The translations under genes were made by a program, and so were the position numbers. Of a stretch of DNA of 64,000 bases, positions 1 to 11,811 are shown one piece after another. The stretch comes from Panorpa germanica (Eukaryota; Arthropoda; Insecta; Mecoptera; Panorpidae), in contig OY783205.1 in NCBI GenBank assembly GCA_963678705.1, positions 1,116,001-1,180,000 of the forward strand, in the 5' to 3' direction. Numbering within the stretch: the first letter of the stretch is position 1; the number at the start of each line of letters is the position of its first letter. A model generated the notes under the pieces. The model saw only the letters and a list, made by a program, of their open reading frames with translations. It made no database searches and was not told where the DNA came from.

Positions 1-78
1 AGTATATATATATGTATATCGAACAAGCATATGAGTAGCAACTCTGCTTTCCCTATTTAATTTTTACCTGAACTTTAC

Positions 79-3000
79 CTTGTGTCATCTGGCACACTAT
101 TTGCATTATTTTCATTTTGTACTCCACTATCACTAGAAGAATTGCTACTCTCTTGTTGCCAAGCATCTGACTTCAATCGTAGAGTTTGTGGTGTAGGAGC
201 TGATCTTGAAGTCTCATCGAAGTCACCAATGGCACTAGGAGGCTCGAATATAGTATTATTCCGACTCTGAAAAAATAAATTTATTAATTTAGTTAACTAC
301 ATAGATAAATACATATATCCTAAAAATTATAAGGAAATAAAATTATTAATACTCGGGTATTTTAAATATTCTTTTATTAATATTTCCATGCTAATAATTT
401 GCTATATGTCTATACGTCTAAACTCTTAATTTAATCTTACTAATTAAGTATTAAGGTAGTTCACTTGTAACAATCAAGTGAGAGTAGACCAAAAAAAAAT
501 TGTAGTCAGATATTAAATACAAACGAAACATACACTCCATATAGCAGAGTATTTTATTTTTCTCGGAAACAGTACTCAACACAGATCAAGGATAAGTTTA
601 AATATTTATATATTTTTTATTAACTAGTTAAATTAATATCTCGCTTTACAGGTGTTTAAAACATTTGAAATTTTGTAACTAAATTAAAGAACATATATAA
701 ATAACAACATATTTAAATTTAATAAAATTCTGTAGAAAGGTGCCTAGAAAACTACCTTAAATAATTTCTTCTACAACATATTGGGTAAATCTATTAAATT
801 ACTTCATATCAACAGGGCAAAAAAACAAGTACTTGAACCTTAATCTCAAACTTTCCAAAAGAAATTCCCTCTGAATTTCAAATTCAAATAAGTTATTAAA
901 AAAGAAACAAACTAAGTATTACCAAGGAGGTCCAACTTCTGTGGTTTCTATCTCGAGGTGAACCGGACATGCTTCTTCTGTTTCCTGCACTGTACAGTGA
1001 GGCATTGCTACTTGTGCGACTTAATTGTAGTGGAGCTTGAACGCATCGCCATTTCTTTCCAGTTGGATCTGATTCATTTACTCCAGATCTCATGTATAGA
1101 CACCGATCTTCACTTCCAATTGCCCAAACCTGAGAACACACACTATGATATAAAAACATAAGAAGTTTGAACCTGCATCAACAATACGTTTAATTAATCT
1201 TGGGACTACCAATAGTTGTTTTCGGTAGCTTCCAGCGATTAAAAACCATTATTACTAGGGTGAACGTTCAAATTTTATTTGTATCGATTTGTACGTATTT
1301 TGTTAAAATATATGTAACAGGTCGAAACATGTAAAATCGTTAATTTAGCAAGGTGGGACTGATTATTTGTCATATAACGTTAAATGCAATATGTTTCACA
1401 ATTACTATACAAATCATAAGATACCTGGTCATTGTGAGCTACTGATATTTGCGACATTGCTCCGACCATTTCCACCCAGCCAGAACCCATTGCACTTGCT
1501 TCACTTTGTCCAGCCAAGTCTCCTCGAATTCCTTTTCGGAACCAAACATGTTTGTCTGTTGTTATACACCTAGGCAAATAATGTTTGTTAGATTTCGTAA
1601 ACTGTGGATAAATGAAATTATTACAATCCAATTAATTTAATGTAAAAAATCTTGATTCTTGTGTGAACAAATTTTTGCAAAGCTTGGGCAGCCTTATGCA
1701 ATTTGTGTATGATGATTAATGATTACTATTTTACTTAACTTAATTGACTTAAAATTTACATAATTAAGGGGTATTCAGATAATTTATTCAATATTTCGAG
1801 AATGCCTAATTGAAATAATTTTTCTTTGATACGACTGATGTTCATATATAAATCCAATAACTCAAATTTTAACGATGTTTTTCTTAAGTCAATCAAGAGT
1901 GAATCATAAACTGAAAAATCGTTCTACTAATTCCTGTAAATTAAATTATTTTTGTAGATTCCACAGTAATGTGAATTGTGAACCATGGCTTAATTTCAAT
2001 AAAACTACTCAATATAAAGTTGACTACAAGAACCAGTATTTTTTAACATATTGCAACATTATAGGAGATAATAAAAATTAAAATAGTTATTTATATTTTT
2101 GTCTCTGTAGCCATTGAAGGGATCAGAATTCATAAAAAATAAATTGTCCTTAGACGTTACATCTGATATCTACTCTCTTCTATTCTATGAAGTACCATCT
2201 CTTTTATAGAACAGAGTGTAAAGCACTTTAAGACTTAAAGAAACTTTGACGCTAAATAGAAGTTCAGCAACCGGTACTAATACTAATACTCCACATATAT
2301 TCTACATAAATAACTAAGCCTATTACCAGATTGAGTTCTTTCCAACTGCAACTTGAGCTATTTTTAACCCATCACCGGGTGGTTTAACTTCAAGCCAGAT
2401 GGAACCTAAAATGAAATTTATTTGTTGATTCATAATTCATATCGACATAAATACTTAAAACTGTTTAAATATATACACAACCTGCATACATGTAACAATA
2501 ATTATGGGATTATGTGTGTGGGACTTCCAAATGTAACAATTCATTTGAAACGAAGGTATATATGTATTTTTAACACTTGCACAGAACAGTTTTATCTTCA
2601 CTTCAAAATAAAAAGAATATAAAAAAATTCTTAATATATTACTCGTATGTTTACCTGTGGGATTATCCCTTGTAATTCCAGATCGTACTAGTGCTCTTCC
2701 ATTCCACAAGACAGCCCATACCATTCCAGTAGGCCCTACACTAATTTGATTAACTTCACAACCTCCTGGAATTGGAATAGCTGTCCACCGTAGCCCCTCT
2801 GGAGCCGATGTACTAACTCCAGTTCTAAACATTACCTAGAAATGTTTACAATACTTAATTACTATTTTGGACAAAATTTTAACTTTATAACCAATTTATT
2901 AATATCATTCTAAAAGTATGCGCAGGTGAATCAGAGGTACTTCAAGCAACTGTGATTTATTAGCTATAAAACGAAAATACATGAGTACTTTAGTTTAATT

Positions 3001-6000
3001 AACTTTTAAGTCATAAGAAGCAGGCGTATGGAATACGTAGTAGCTTTGAAATAATTTATTCTATCAAGTGCAGTTTTGTTAAATATTGGTTTTGGCCCTC
3101 CATAATAATGGAATCTACAGAAATTATTAAGAACTTATTTGCACATAGGATAAAGAAATATAGATTAAAATAGAGAGAATCACTAATAACACTGCATACT
3201 TCCGTTCCTTTCTTAAGTAGTCGTGCGTGCTAAATTAAGAAATATCACATTTTTACGGTAAATTATGATTAGTAATTTTTTTATTGAATATGGTTACTTC
3301 ATGTACTTTCCATTTATACCTAAGAAATTGATAAAAAAAATAATTCTTTTTTCAATTTCTTGAAATCTTTTGTTCTTCAAGCGGCTCTTAGGTAATATCC
3401 ACTTTTCTAATGTAGATATAGCTCTTTTAGTTTCCTAATTTAGGGGCAAACCTATCCCATTTATATTTTTCTGTTATTTATTATTTTATGCAAAAATAGT
3501 AAGAACTGACAGAATTATGAAAGTATGAAGTTATTGACAAAAGCGATTTAAAATAAATTATGAACTGTAAACACAGTTCTCTCTAAATTTACCTCAAAAA
3601 TTAATGTTTAAAAATTACTAAATTTTGTTTGATATTGTAAATTAAATATGATTCTATTGGGGATGAAACAATAGCTATATTATTTGTTGTAAATAGAATG
3701 TTCAATGAAAACCCAAATATAAGAAAACACATTTGTAAATGAAGCTTTATAAAATCCGAGTTGTAACTCTCAAACATTTTTTTAATTAAATTAGTTGTAT
3801 AGTTTCGTCACTGAGAAAAAAATTGTTATGCTTTATAACATGTTGTTTAGACAAAATGATGAAAAGTTATTGTCCTCACTAGATCGGTGTCTTTGTTCAT
3901 ACTTTACATTCGCTATGAATACTGAATATGAAAAAGGACAATAATAAAACTACAAAAGAGTAAGACAGTTTAGGACTAAACTTGATTGAGTTTCTCCCTT
4001 AAATAAAATATGTGTACTTTTATTCTAGTAAAATAGTTTAAAGGAAAACATTGATTTGTGGTGTCAAAAATATGAGTTATTGTTTTAAGTTGTGATAAAA
4101 ATTTGATCAATTTGTTTGAATAGATATATTATTTAATATGTTACCCTGCCATTAGAAGTCACAGCCCAAACTAATAAAGTGCTTGTATCCCCTCCAGGCA
4201 TTAAGTTGCCACCGATACAAACATCTATGAATGGTTCCTGAAACAAAATAACATTTTAAAATCTATAATAAGAAATCTTTTGATGCAAATAAATGAATAA
4301 CTCAAATTCAAAATGTTACCCTATCATAAAAACAGATAATGTATCATATACTCTAATTCTTATCGTACTTGTGTCGGATCTTTGTGTAGGGGAGCTACAG
4401 CGCACCAGGAATTCAACGCACTATATCTTCGATAACGAATCCACTTTTTTCTTCGAACACAAGATTTCCATTGTTTCTTAGCCACAAACTGAGCGGGAAA
4501 ATCAACTGCATAAGACCACCCATCATGATCCAAAGGTTGACCTGAAAATTAACAATATTAAGAAATTTGTCTGTACAACGACATAATAAAACAATTACTT
4601 AAGGACGTTGCCGAGAAATAATATAATTCAAAAATGGTGTTTCGTGTACATAGTACCAGTAGAACGATTTTAAGATAACTAAGCAAAAATCTTTGTCGAT
4701 GTATGTACTAGCAGAGTCAATAATACATATAAACGAAAATTACGATAAATAATAATATAAACGATATTTACGTTCACATTGTCATTTTTAAATAACTAAA
4801 CAGTCAATTATCGAAGTTTTTTATACATTGTCAAAAAATATTAAATTTATTTGCCTAATTCACTCTCATTGATTTAGCTTTGATTTTATTTAAAATTATC
4901 TCGACTCTGATACGGTAAATCGACTTTTAATTTTCAGAAGAATTAAGTAATAACAACCTTTATAATTTTATAGAATTTATAACATTCAACCTATGATGCT
5001 CATATCACAGAGACTATCCTAAAGACCAAAAAACTTTTAAAATATCGAAGTTATATCCAATATTTAAACCGAAAAGTAACAGAGCCGACATACAAAGGTT
5101 TATACATTAGATAATTAACTGAGCGGCATCTATAAAATGTACAAACATAAAAGTTAATTAATTAACTTAGTAATTGCTTCATTAAACGTATTATTATAAT
5201 TACTGTTACACTGAAGAAAGATGATTACCTCTAATATAATTAGATGATGTCATACATACGTCTTAATATTTAGATTTCAAAGTCTTGATATTTTGTTAGA
5301 TATGGTGTGCAAGTTTAACATATTTTTATATAACACATATATTTTTAATTTTTCTGAAAAAAATGATAATAACATTTTTAAGAACCATTAATTGTTCTTT
5401 AGTTTTGTAAAGAATACGTTTTTCTTTTAAAATAAAATAAGACAATGTCTGGATTTTCTTAACATGAAGCACAACAAATGTTCACATATTTAAGGTTCTT
5501 CATAATTAATAATAAATTAATAATATTATTAATTTTATTTTTCAAATATTAAAAGTAAAGATTTCGTGCTTTGAAAACTAAAATCTTTAATATTACGATA
5601 TATAAAACTTTGAATTCTAAAATATTATTATTTTAATATTCAAATTTTCTGAATTTAAAAAATGAATTTGAATTCTGAGGGGAAAGTGGGAGTTGACCCC
5701 AATATAAATTTATACAATGAAGATAATTTAACTTTATCTTCTTATAAAATTATGATTCAGAAAGAAGATATTCTAAATGAAAAATATGGGATCAGTACAT
5801 TAAAAACAGCAAAAATGCTATATAATTCAGAATATGGAAAAGATATTACAGAAATAAAGAAAATAGGGAAAAATAGAATAATGGCGGTATGTAAAAATCC
5901 TAAATCAGCTAATATGTTAGTGAAATTAAATAACAAGAAAACATCAGGAGTTGATATGTTTATACCAATGTTTTGGATTACAAGAATTGGAATTATCAAA

Positions 6001-8222
6001 AATGTAGATATTGAATTTTCGGAGGAAGAATTAAAAGAAAACATTTATAGTGACCCGTATAAAATCCACTCCATAAGGAGATTAAAAAGGAGAGTGAAAG
6101 TTGAAGATGAAATTAAATATGAGGACTCTAGAAATATTATCATTTTCTTTGAAGGCCAAAATTTACCTCAATATATTTATATTTGGAATGCTAAATTACC
6201 CTGTGAACCATTTATTAAAAATACGAGACAATGTTATAAATGTTTAAGATATAACCATACGGCCAATCAATGTAAAGGAAAGAGTAGATGTAGCAAATGT
6301 GGTTCAAATGAACATACGCTAAATTTATGTAAAAATGAAATTATAAAATGTGTAAATTGTGATGAAGAACATGATGCGACTGATAAAAATTGCAAAGAAA
6401 GAAAAAGGCAACAAGAAATAAAAATTTTAATGGGAAACAGAAATCTTAGTTATCAAGAAGCCGCTATTGAAATACCTCAAATTTGGAAAGACAAAAATTC
6501 GTATGCTGTAACTACAAAAAATAGATTTGATATATTATCTAATTATGAAAAGGACTTTCCTCAAAATTTAACAAGTCGTGAAAATAGTATACCATCATAT
6601 AAGCCAGTACCCATTAGAAAAAGAACATATTTAGATAGAAACTGTAAAAAGGAAAATATTAAAAAACAAAATAATATAAATGATAATAAAATTGAAACTA
6701 AACAGAATGAGAAAGAACAAAGTTTCATTAATTATATTACAAATTCTACACCTAGAACTTATAATACAAGGAACAATTACAGAAAAAATGAACAAGATAA
6801 TGACGAGGAACAAACAGAAAATAATTCTCAGAGGTCCATAAAAGTACCAAAAATTCAATCCAACTCTAAATTATTAGTATCACAAAATTTTAGTGAATAT
6901 AAAAATGAAGAAAGAAATAAATTCATGACGGATTCAAATAAATTTTCTATATTTGAAAATATAGAAAGAGGAAGAAAAAAATAGCGAAATTATAAAAATA
7001 ATATAATATAAGAGCATACATATTAGAGTAACATATAAAATTATAATTATTAATAGCGTCTATTCGTAAATAAGGTTTCTAGAAATTGATATTATACAGT
7101 GGAACGGACGGAAATTAATTAGTGAAATATTGAAATATTTATAAATTTGTAAAATTAAATTATAAATTATAAAAGATGTATTTAAAAAAGATTGTTGGTG
7201 GCTATGACGAAAGAAAGTCAAGGCAAATAAGTGAATAAATATAAAAAAAAAAAAAAAAAAAAAAAGAAAAGATTAGATAACAAAAAAAGAAAAATAATAA
7301 TGCAATTTGAAAAGCCGTATCCATAAAAAAAACCTTTTCACTAAATATTGTATTACTCAACGTTAGCAATCGAAATGGAATGTGATTTAATACTGTTCAA
7401 ATGGTCAAGTTATTTCAGATACAAGATCATCTTTTGATATTGATTTATTATAACGCAAATGAACTTTTCTGCCAAGAACTTGTAATAATCTAAATCTTCT
7501 ATCCTATCAAACATAATTTTAATATATATTTTGTTTTTCAATATTGATTTTGAATGCATCAACTTTTGATAGTAGTGTTTTGGTAAAGTTAGATAGCATT
7601 CGTTAAAGATATACATGACTGGTATTTTTAATAATAAATACTGGTGCCGTTTTAATTCGTCAAAGACAATAAATCTTTCACACTATCAAAAAATTACTTT
7701 ATGTATTCAAAATTACTTGTTCTAGGACATAAATGTACCATAAATAGACATAAGTTACCATCTAGAGTCGTATCGACATGCCATTCGCCTTCCCATTGCC
7801 AGGCCATCGAGGGTAGTCTAATTTTATCAGGAGAGCGATTCACAAGTCCATCTATAGAGCTAAAGTGATGCCGATCAGTAGGAAGAAGACGTCCACTAAA
7901 ACCTTCCAGTGGTAGCCATCGCTAAAAAAGATTATGATTATTCGGGTTAATTATAAGCTGATCTACCTTATCAAATTAAATATTTGAATGTGCTAACCTC
8001 GTTTTCGTATGCTTCTTCCTTAACCCTGATTGGTATATCCAAACCATGGACGTGCACATATACTTGTCGATCAACTCCAATGGCCCAAAGAAAATGTGGA
8101 ACAGCAGACAATCGTTTGAACTCCAGGCCTAGGTACAGAAACTCTCGCCATACAGAGCTGCCGGTAGACAAAGAGAACACTCGACCCTCTGTATTAATGC
8201 AGAATAATGGCGAGCTTGGCAT
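79..8222 (-). CDS. TECPR1: TECPR1-like tectonin beta-propeller protein, N-terminal part
   Basis: Nine coding exons are read on the minus strand: 8222-7998, 7921-7759, 4541-4369, 4237-4145, 2835-2655, 2405-2327, 1569-1425, 1129-923 and 266-79. All junctions are GT/AG and the frame stays open for 484 codons. The ATG at 8222 begins MPSSPLFCINTEGRVFSLST, which resembles the start of TECPR1. Tectonin-type repeats show as VWAIGSEDRCLYMRSG and IWLEVKPPGDGLKIAQVAVG. The exons at 7921 and 4541 carry the paired dysferlin motifs (WQWEGEWHVD, DGWSYAVDFP, RRKKWIRYRRY). The Ser/Asn-rich exon 266-79 is probably a disordered linker. In vertebrates TECPR1 tethers autophagosomes to lysosomes; the role here is inferred from the family. 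The gene continues beyond the left edge. The last donor could be at 79 or about 11 bp further on. The 3.2-kb intron between 7759 and 4541 carries a LINE insertion on the opposite strand. Confidence 0.9.
5662..6984 (+). CDS. LINE ORF1 (gag-like, triple CCHC zinc knuckle)
   Basis: This is an intact 440-codon ORF in the antisense orientation inside a TECPR1 intron. At about residues 190-245 it carries three zinc knuckles: CYKCLRYNHTANQC, CSKCGSNEHTLNLC, and a looser CVNCDEEHDATDKNC. These follow a basic RNA-binding stretch (SIRRLKRRVKVED). This is the nucleic-acid-binding gag-like ORF1 of jockey/I-type non-LTR retrotransposons, which packages element RNA. The C-terminal third is Asn/Lys-rich and low in complexity. 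No ORF2 (endonuclease or reverse transcriptase) follows; the ORF is followed only by about 280 bp and a poly(A) tract. The frame has no internal stop, so the copy is either recent or under selection. Confidence 0.85.
   Translation: MNLNSEGKVGVDPNINLYNEDNLTLSSYKIMIQKEDILNEKYGISTLKTAKMLYNSEYGKDITEIKKIGKNRIMAVCKNPKSANMLVKLNNKKTSGVDMFIPMFWITRIGIIKNVDIEFSEEELKENIYSDPYKIHSIRRLKRRVKVEDEIKYEDSRNIIIFFEGQNLPQYIYIWNAKLPCEPFIKNTRQCYKCLRYNHTANQCKGKSRCSKCGSNEHTLNLCKNEIIKCVNCDEEHDATDKNCKERKRQQEIKILMGNRNLSYQEAAIEIPQIWKDKNSYAVTTKNRFDILSNYEKDFPQNLTSRENSIPSYKPVPIRKRTYLDRNCKKENIKKQNNINDNKIETKQNEKEQSFINYITNSTPRTYNTRNNYRKNEQDNDEEQTENNSQRSIKVPKIQSNSKLLVSQNFSEYKNEERNKFMTDSNKFSIFENIERGRKK
5662..7265 (+). mobile_element. 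ORF1-only LINE copy with poly(A) tail
   Basis: The unit is ORF1 (5662-6984), an AT-rich 3' UTR of about 260 bp and a 23-A tract at 7243-7265. An A-rich end in the orientation of the ORF is typical of a target-primed LINE insertion. The 5' boundary is not defined; the sequence from about 5340 to 5661 is AT-rich and could be 5' UTR. I did not find a target-site duplication. Because ORF2 is absent, the copy would need reverse transcriptase from elsewhere. It may be an internally deleted derivative or belong to an ORF1-only lineage. Confidence 0.65.
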
Positions 8223-9908
8223 TTTAAGACCTAAAGTGATAAATTTTAGTTAAATATAAAGTAGTAAATGCTTAAGAGTAGATAGTACAAATTAAAAAAA
8301 CATTCCGCCATTTAAAACATTTTTAAGTAAGACTTTCAATTATTATGAGAACAAAGTTTTAACAAAGTGTCTAATCTATATTAATTTAATATACAATTAA
8401 AGTATTCCTTAGCGCAAATGAGTTTGTTAACTCAATCAGGCCCTACTATGAATATACCCCACCGAATTAAACCTAGAGATTGATATTGAGTTCGTCAGTG
8501 AGTGATAAAAATGTTTAAATATTATATGCAATTGCAAAATACAATATTTCGAGTTGGGCAGTAAGACTTTGAATAATTAATAACGCGGTAAATAATTAAT
8601 TCATTTTTAATTAATCCATAAGTTAGAATTCAAAAAGATAGTATTAAATAAACGTTCTATAAATCTGTTATAGAACCACGAGTGAGTAAATCTCATATAT
8701 TTGGTTACATATACACATACTTCCTTAGCTATCATTAGAGATATCGTCGACAAAATTAATAAGAATCAAGTGTTTCTAATGATAAAACTGAGTAGCGTTA
8801 TTCCCGGCATGTGCAGAAAGAGTTTATACCTACTGCAATCTAATTATTACCGTTCAAACAATAAACGTAGAAACATTTTAGTATCTTTATATATCTATAT
8901 TACGGCTGTAAAATATATTAAGCTATATTAAGTCACTTTTAAGCTTGATACCTATTGCCTTACCTTATGGTTAATATTCACAGATACATATATCTAGTTT
9001 TGAAATAATAAAGTATTTAACTTAACAATGTGATTAATATAAAGAAAATTAAATAACTAAGACACTTTATTATAGTTATTGTATATAACTTGTACATATA
9101 AACTATTTATTTATTTATTTAATAAGATATAAAACGAAATAAAATATAACCTCAAAAACAAAGTTGACGTTTAAACAAATAATATTTATTAACATATATA
9201 TTTACTTACTGTTAATGTAACACTATTTATAATAATAACACATTTGAATAATTATATTAGGACAATATTTAAAAATAAATACTTATTTATATATTAAATA
9301 AGTATTTTAACTTGTATAACATATTTGACAGCTACATGCAACTATTGATGTAATTCCCTTCCACTCTCCACTCTCCTCCTTTATACCACCCTTTATACTC
9401 GATATATTCAGAGATAATAGATATATTGCGATATATTCATGATACCACAAACCACTGATTTAAATTATATGATGATGTTGGTTGATATCATATCGTATCA
9501 TATGATCACATATTATATTATACAATATTATATATATTATTTTCTTTTAGACGTTATTAATCTGGTAGGAATGTTAACGTTTTATATTTAAATAAAAAAT
9601 TTTATACGATTTAATTTGTTACTTCATATTTTTTGAAGTAATAAACATAATTAATATATGATTATTTACTTTATGTTGTCCAAAATACTAATTTATTACA
9701 GAGAAGTTTTAATTTAATTAATTTAACATTAATTTAACTTAACTTAACCACTTATTTATCTTTTCAACATTATGTCACATGGTTTGGTTTCATTATTTAT
9801 GGTCATAAGATTAATTAAGATTTTTTTGTTTTTTACGAGTTACTTACATATGTTTGTAGTAGAAATACAATTTGGTTTGTTTTTAGTAAGCTCAAGAATT
9901 GTACTATA
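8223..9908. other. AT-rich intergenic region upstream of TECPR1
   Basis: No convincing gene is visible. This lies between the TECPR1 start codon (minus) and the zinc-finger ORF at 9909 (plus), so it should hold the TECPR1 promoter and any 5' UTR exons. It contains TTTA runs near 9105-9122, a small perfect hairpin at 9277-9307, and palindromic ATATCATATGAT-like tracts near 9420-9540. Confidence 0.6.
9277..9307. repeat. perfect AT-rich hairpin
   Basis: The 13-bp arms AAATACTTATTTA (9277-9289) and TAAATAAGTATTT (9295-9307) are exact inverted repeats around a 5-bp TATAT spacer. In such AT-rich DNA this may be chance or a transposon remnant. Confidence 0.6.
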
Positions 9909-11360
9909 ATGAAGAAGTGCAAATCTCAACAAATAAAACAAGAAATTGATTTGGAGTTAAATAAACCAATATACACAGAAAATGTAAACGAAGATATCAA
10001 AATAGAAATAACAGAGGAACGTATCATTAAAGAAGCTGAGTTACTTGATAAAATAAAAAGAGAAATTGAAGACGAACCAGAAAATAGTTTGAAGGAAATT
10101 GTAATTTTACCGCGGGATAACTATTTCATTAAGTTCAAAGTTCCAGTTGAAAATCTCGCTGAACCGCTAAACAGTGAACAACTTCAAAGTGACATTAATT
10201 CGACACTGAAACCTTATATCTGTGAAGTATGTAACAAATCGTTTGATACTAAGGAAGAAATTATAAAACATTTGCGAGTACATTCAGCAAGGAAAATACA
10301 TACTTGCTGTACGTGCTACAAAACATATGCCCATTCATCAAGTTTAAATCGGTTTGAATTTTTAGGTTCTGTTCTTGTTGGAGGTTTGAGACGCACTGCT
10401 AGGAAACACGTATTGCCGTTACCTTATTGGTTAAATGTTCGCTTGGAGTATGTAGTAGAAGAACAAGGCTTGGAAACTATGATAGGAATAACTGGACGTG
10501 ATGTTACTGTAACATATAATAAGAACATGGCTAAAAAACAACAAAAAGAAGTTGCATATTTGAATAAAAGCCAATCATCTAGAAGGGAATTCATGGCAGC
10601 TTTCTTCAAACACAAGAAATATCTACAAAATCAATCAAAAGCATTAAAGCCTGCCTTATCAACTGTACTACATAACAATTTAAGTATTGACACGGCACCT
10701 TCCCAAAATAAAAAAATCGAAAATAAGCAAAATATAAAAAAGGTACTAAATAACATAACAAAAAAGTTACGGAACCAAATAACAAAAATGTTATAGAACA
10801 ACATAACAAAAAAGTTACGAAACAAAATAACAAGAAAGTAACAAAACAAAATAAGAAAAATATGATAAGAAACCCTGAGATAGTATCGGAAACAGTACGG
10901 GAAATACAAAGTCATGTAGAAAATGAAGCTGCTGGTGTAGTTGATATATTAAATAAAGTTTATGGAGACGGCTGGAAAACTCCAGTAGCATTAAAGGATT
11001 CAATCATAAAGAAAGGTCTTATCGTAAAAAAAAGCGTTAGTGAAAAAAAAAGCTAAGGCAATTGATTTAACCGGTAACTTTGACAGCTTTCAAAAAAATG
11101 TACGTGAAGATTTTGAATCTACGAGACGGCCTATAATCAAAAGTGATAGTTGTGCTAAATAAAATTTAAAAAATGTAAAAAGTTTGTCAGACAGATCACA
11201 AAGTTTGACTCACAGATCTTTTCCATTGTTCGTTAAAAATAATTATGGGAAAGTTAAAACTCCAAGTTTGAAACATGCCCTCCGCATGTTATGCAGAAAC
11301 TTAGCGAAATGTTTAAGAAGGAGATGCCAAAATATTGAACTGTGCACTGTGTGCTATTGA
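9909..11360 (+). pseudogene. C2H2 zinc-finger / Lys-Asn-rich gene, copy A (broken 3')
   Basis: A 295-codon ORF starts at ATG 9909. After an acidic N-terminus there is one good C2H2 finger, CEVCNKSFDTKEEIIKHLRVH (about residues 104-124), and a second one, CCTCYKTYAHSSSLNR, that loses its histidines at the junction with unrelated sequence (FEFLGSVLVGGLRRTARKHV). A basic Lys/Asn/Gln-rich region follows. The frame stops at 10796, but homologous coding sequence continues in other frames (10862-11056, then to about 11360). Compared with copy C, this copy carries a frameshift near 10740 and an in-frame TAA near 11160. I do not recognise the family beyond the finger. The N-terminal 88 codons are unique to this copy in the window, so it may be nearest to the original gene start. 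Confidence 0.6.
10173..11180 (+). repeat. inverted-repeat arm 1 (pairs with 12243-13257)
   Basis: About 1.0 kb of nearly identical sequence recurs inverted at 12243-13257. Homology starts at AGTGAACAACTTCAAAG and ends at AATGTAAAA. The differences seen by eye are scattered substitutions and a few small indels. The spacer between the arms is about 1.06 kb and contains the VPS35L-like fragment. Confidence 0.85.
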
Positions 11361-11444
11361 TATTTTTTGATTATTTTACTACACATAAATCAATAATATT
11401 TTTACTGTGAACTCTTGTATATTTTTGTAAAATTTGATATATAC

Positions 11445-11807
11445 TCTTCTCTCCACCAGATAAGAAGCTAGTGACTATTGATAACTTTTCTGATGTTGTA
11501 AATCGGCTTAGAACTGCTGTTCTTCTTGCGCTCCAGGGTTCCATGTAATCTTCAAAAGCTAATTGTTGCTCCCGACTTTTCTTTCGGACTTTGGGAGCCG
11601 AATCCCACTGAAAAACATAGCACAATTCAAATTAGACATAGAAATTCGTATGGAACATCCCATTGTTTACTTACGGTTTCCATTATTGCCATTTTGGAGA
11701 GTGGATCCATGTCTTGTTGCTTTGCAAATTGATTTAATGGATCACTTCCATCTAATGCGTAACTTACAGGGTCTAAAGATGGTGTAGATGACCCGGTACT
11801 ACTACTT
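11445..11807 (-). pseudogene. VPS35L-like exon fragments (copy B)
   Basis: Two exon-like pieces are read on the minus strand: about 11800-11675 (SSTGSSTPSLDPVSYALDGS and onward, ending GAAACC|GTAAGT) and 11607-11445 (WDSAPKVRKKSREQ through EPWSARRTAVLSRFTTSEKLS). A 67-bp intron with an intact branch/acceptor (TTTTTCAG) lies between them. The Ser/Thr-rich stretch followed by DP-x-S-x-x-LDG-x-DPL, and then EPW...R-x-x-x-L-x-R-x-TT-x-EKLSI, matches the N-terminal region of VPS35L (C16orf62), the retromer-like Commander/Retriever subunit. No further VPS35L exons follow in the window, so this is an isolated fragment. It abuts the end of zinc-finger copy C. Confidence 0.65.
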
Positions 11808-11811
11808 TCTA

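Noticed and set aside
2422-2622. A 66-codon plus ORF in the TECPR1 introns
   Set aside because: Low-complexity AT-rich sequence overlapping an intron; no motif.
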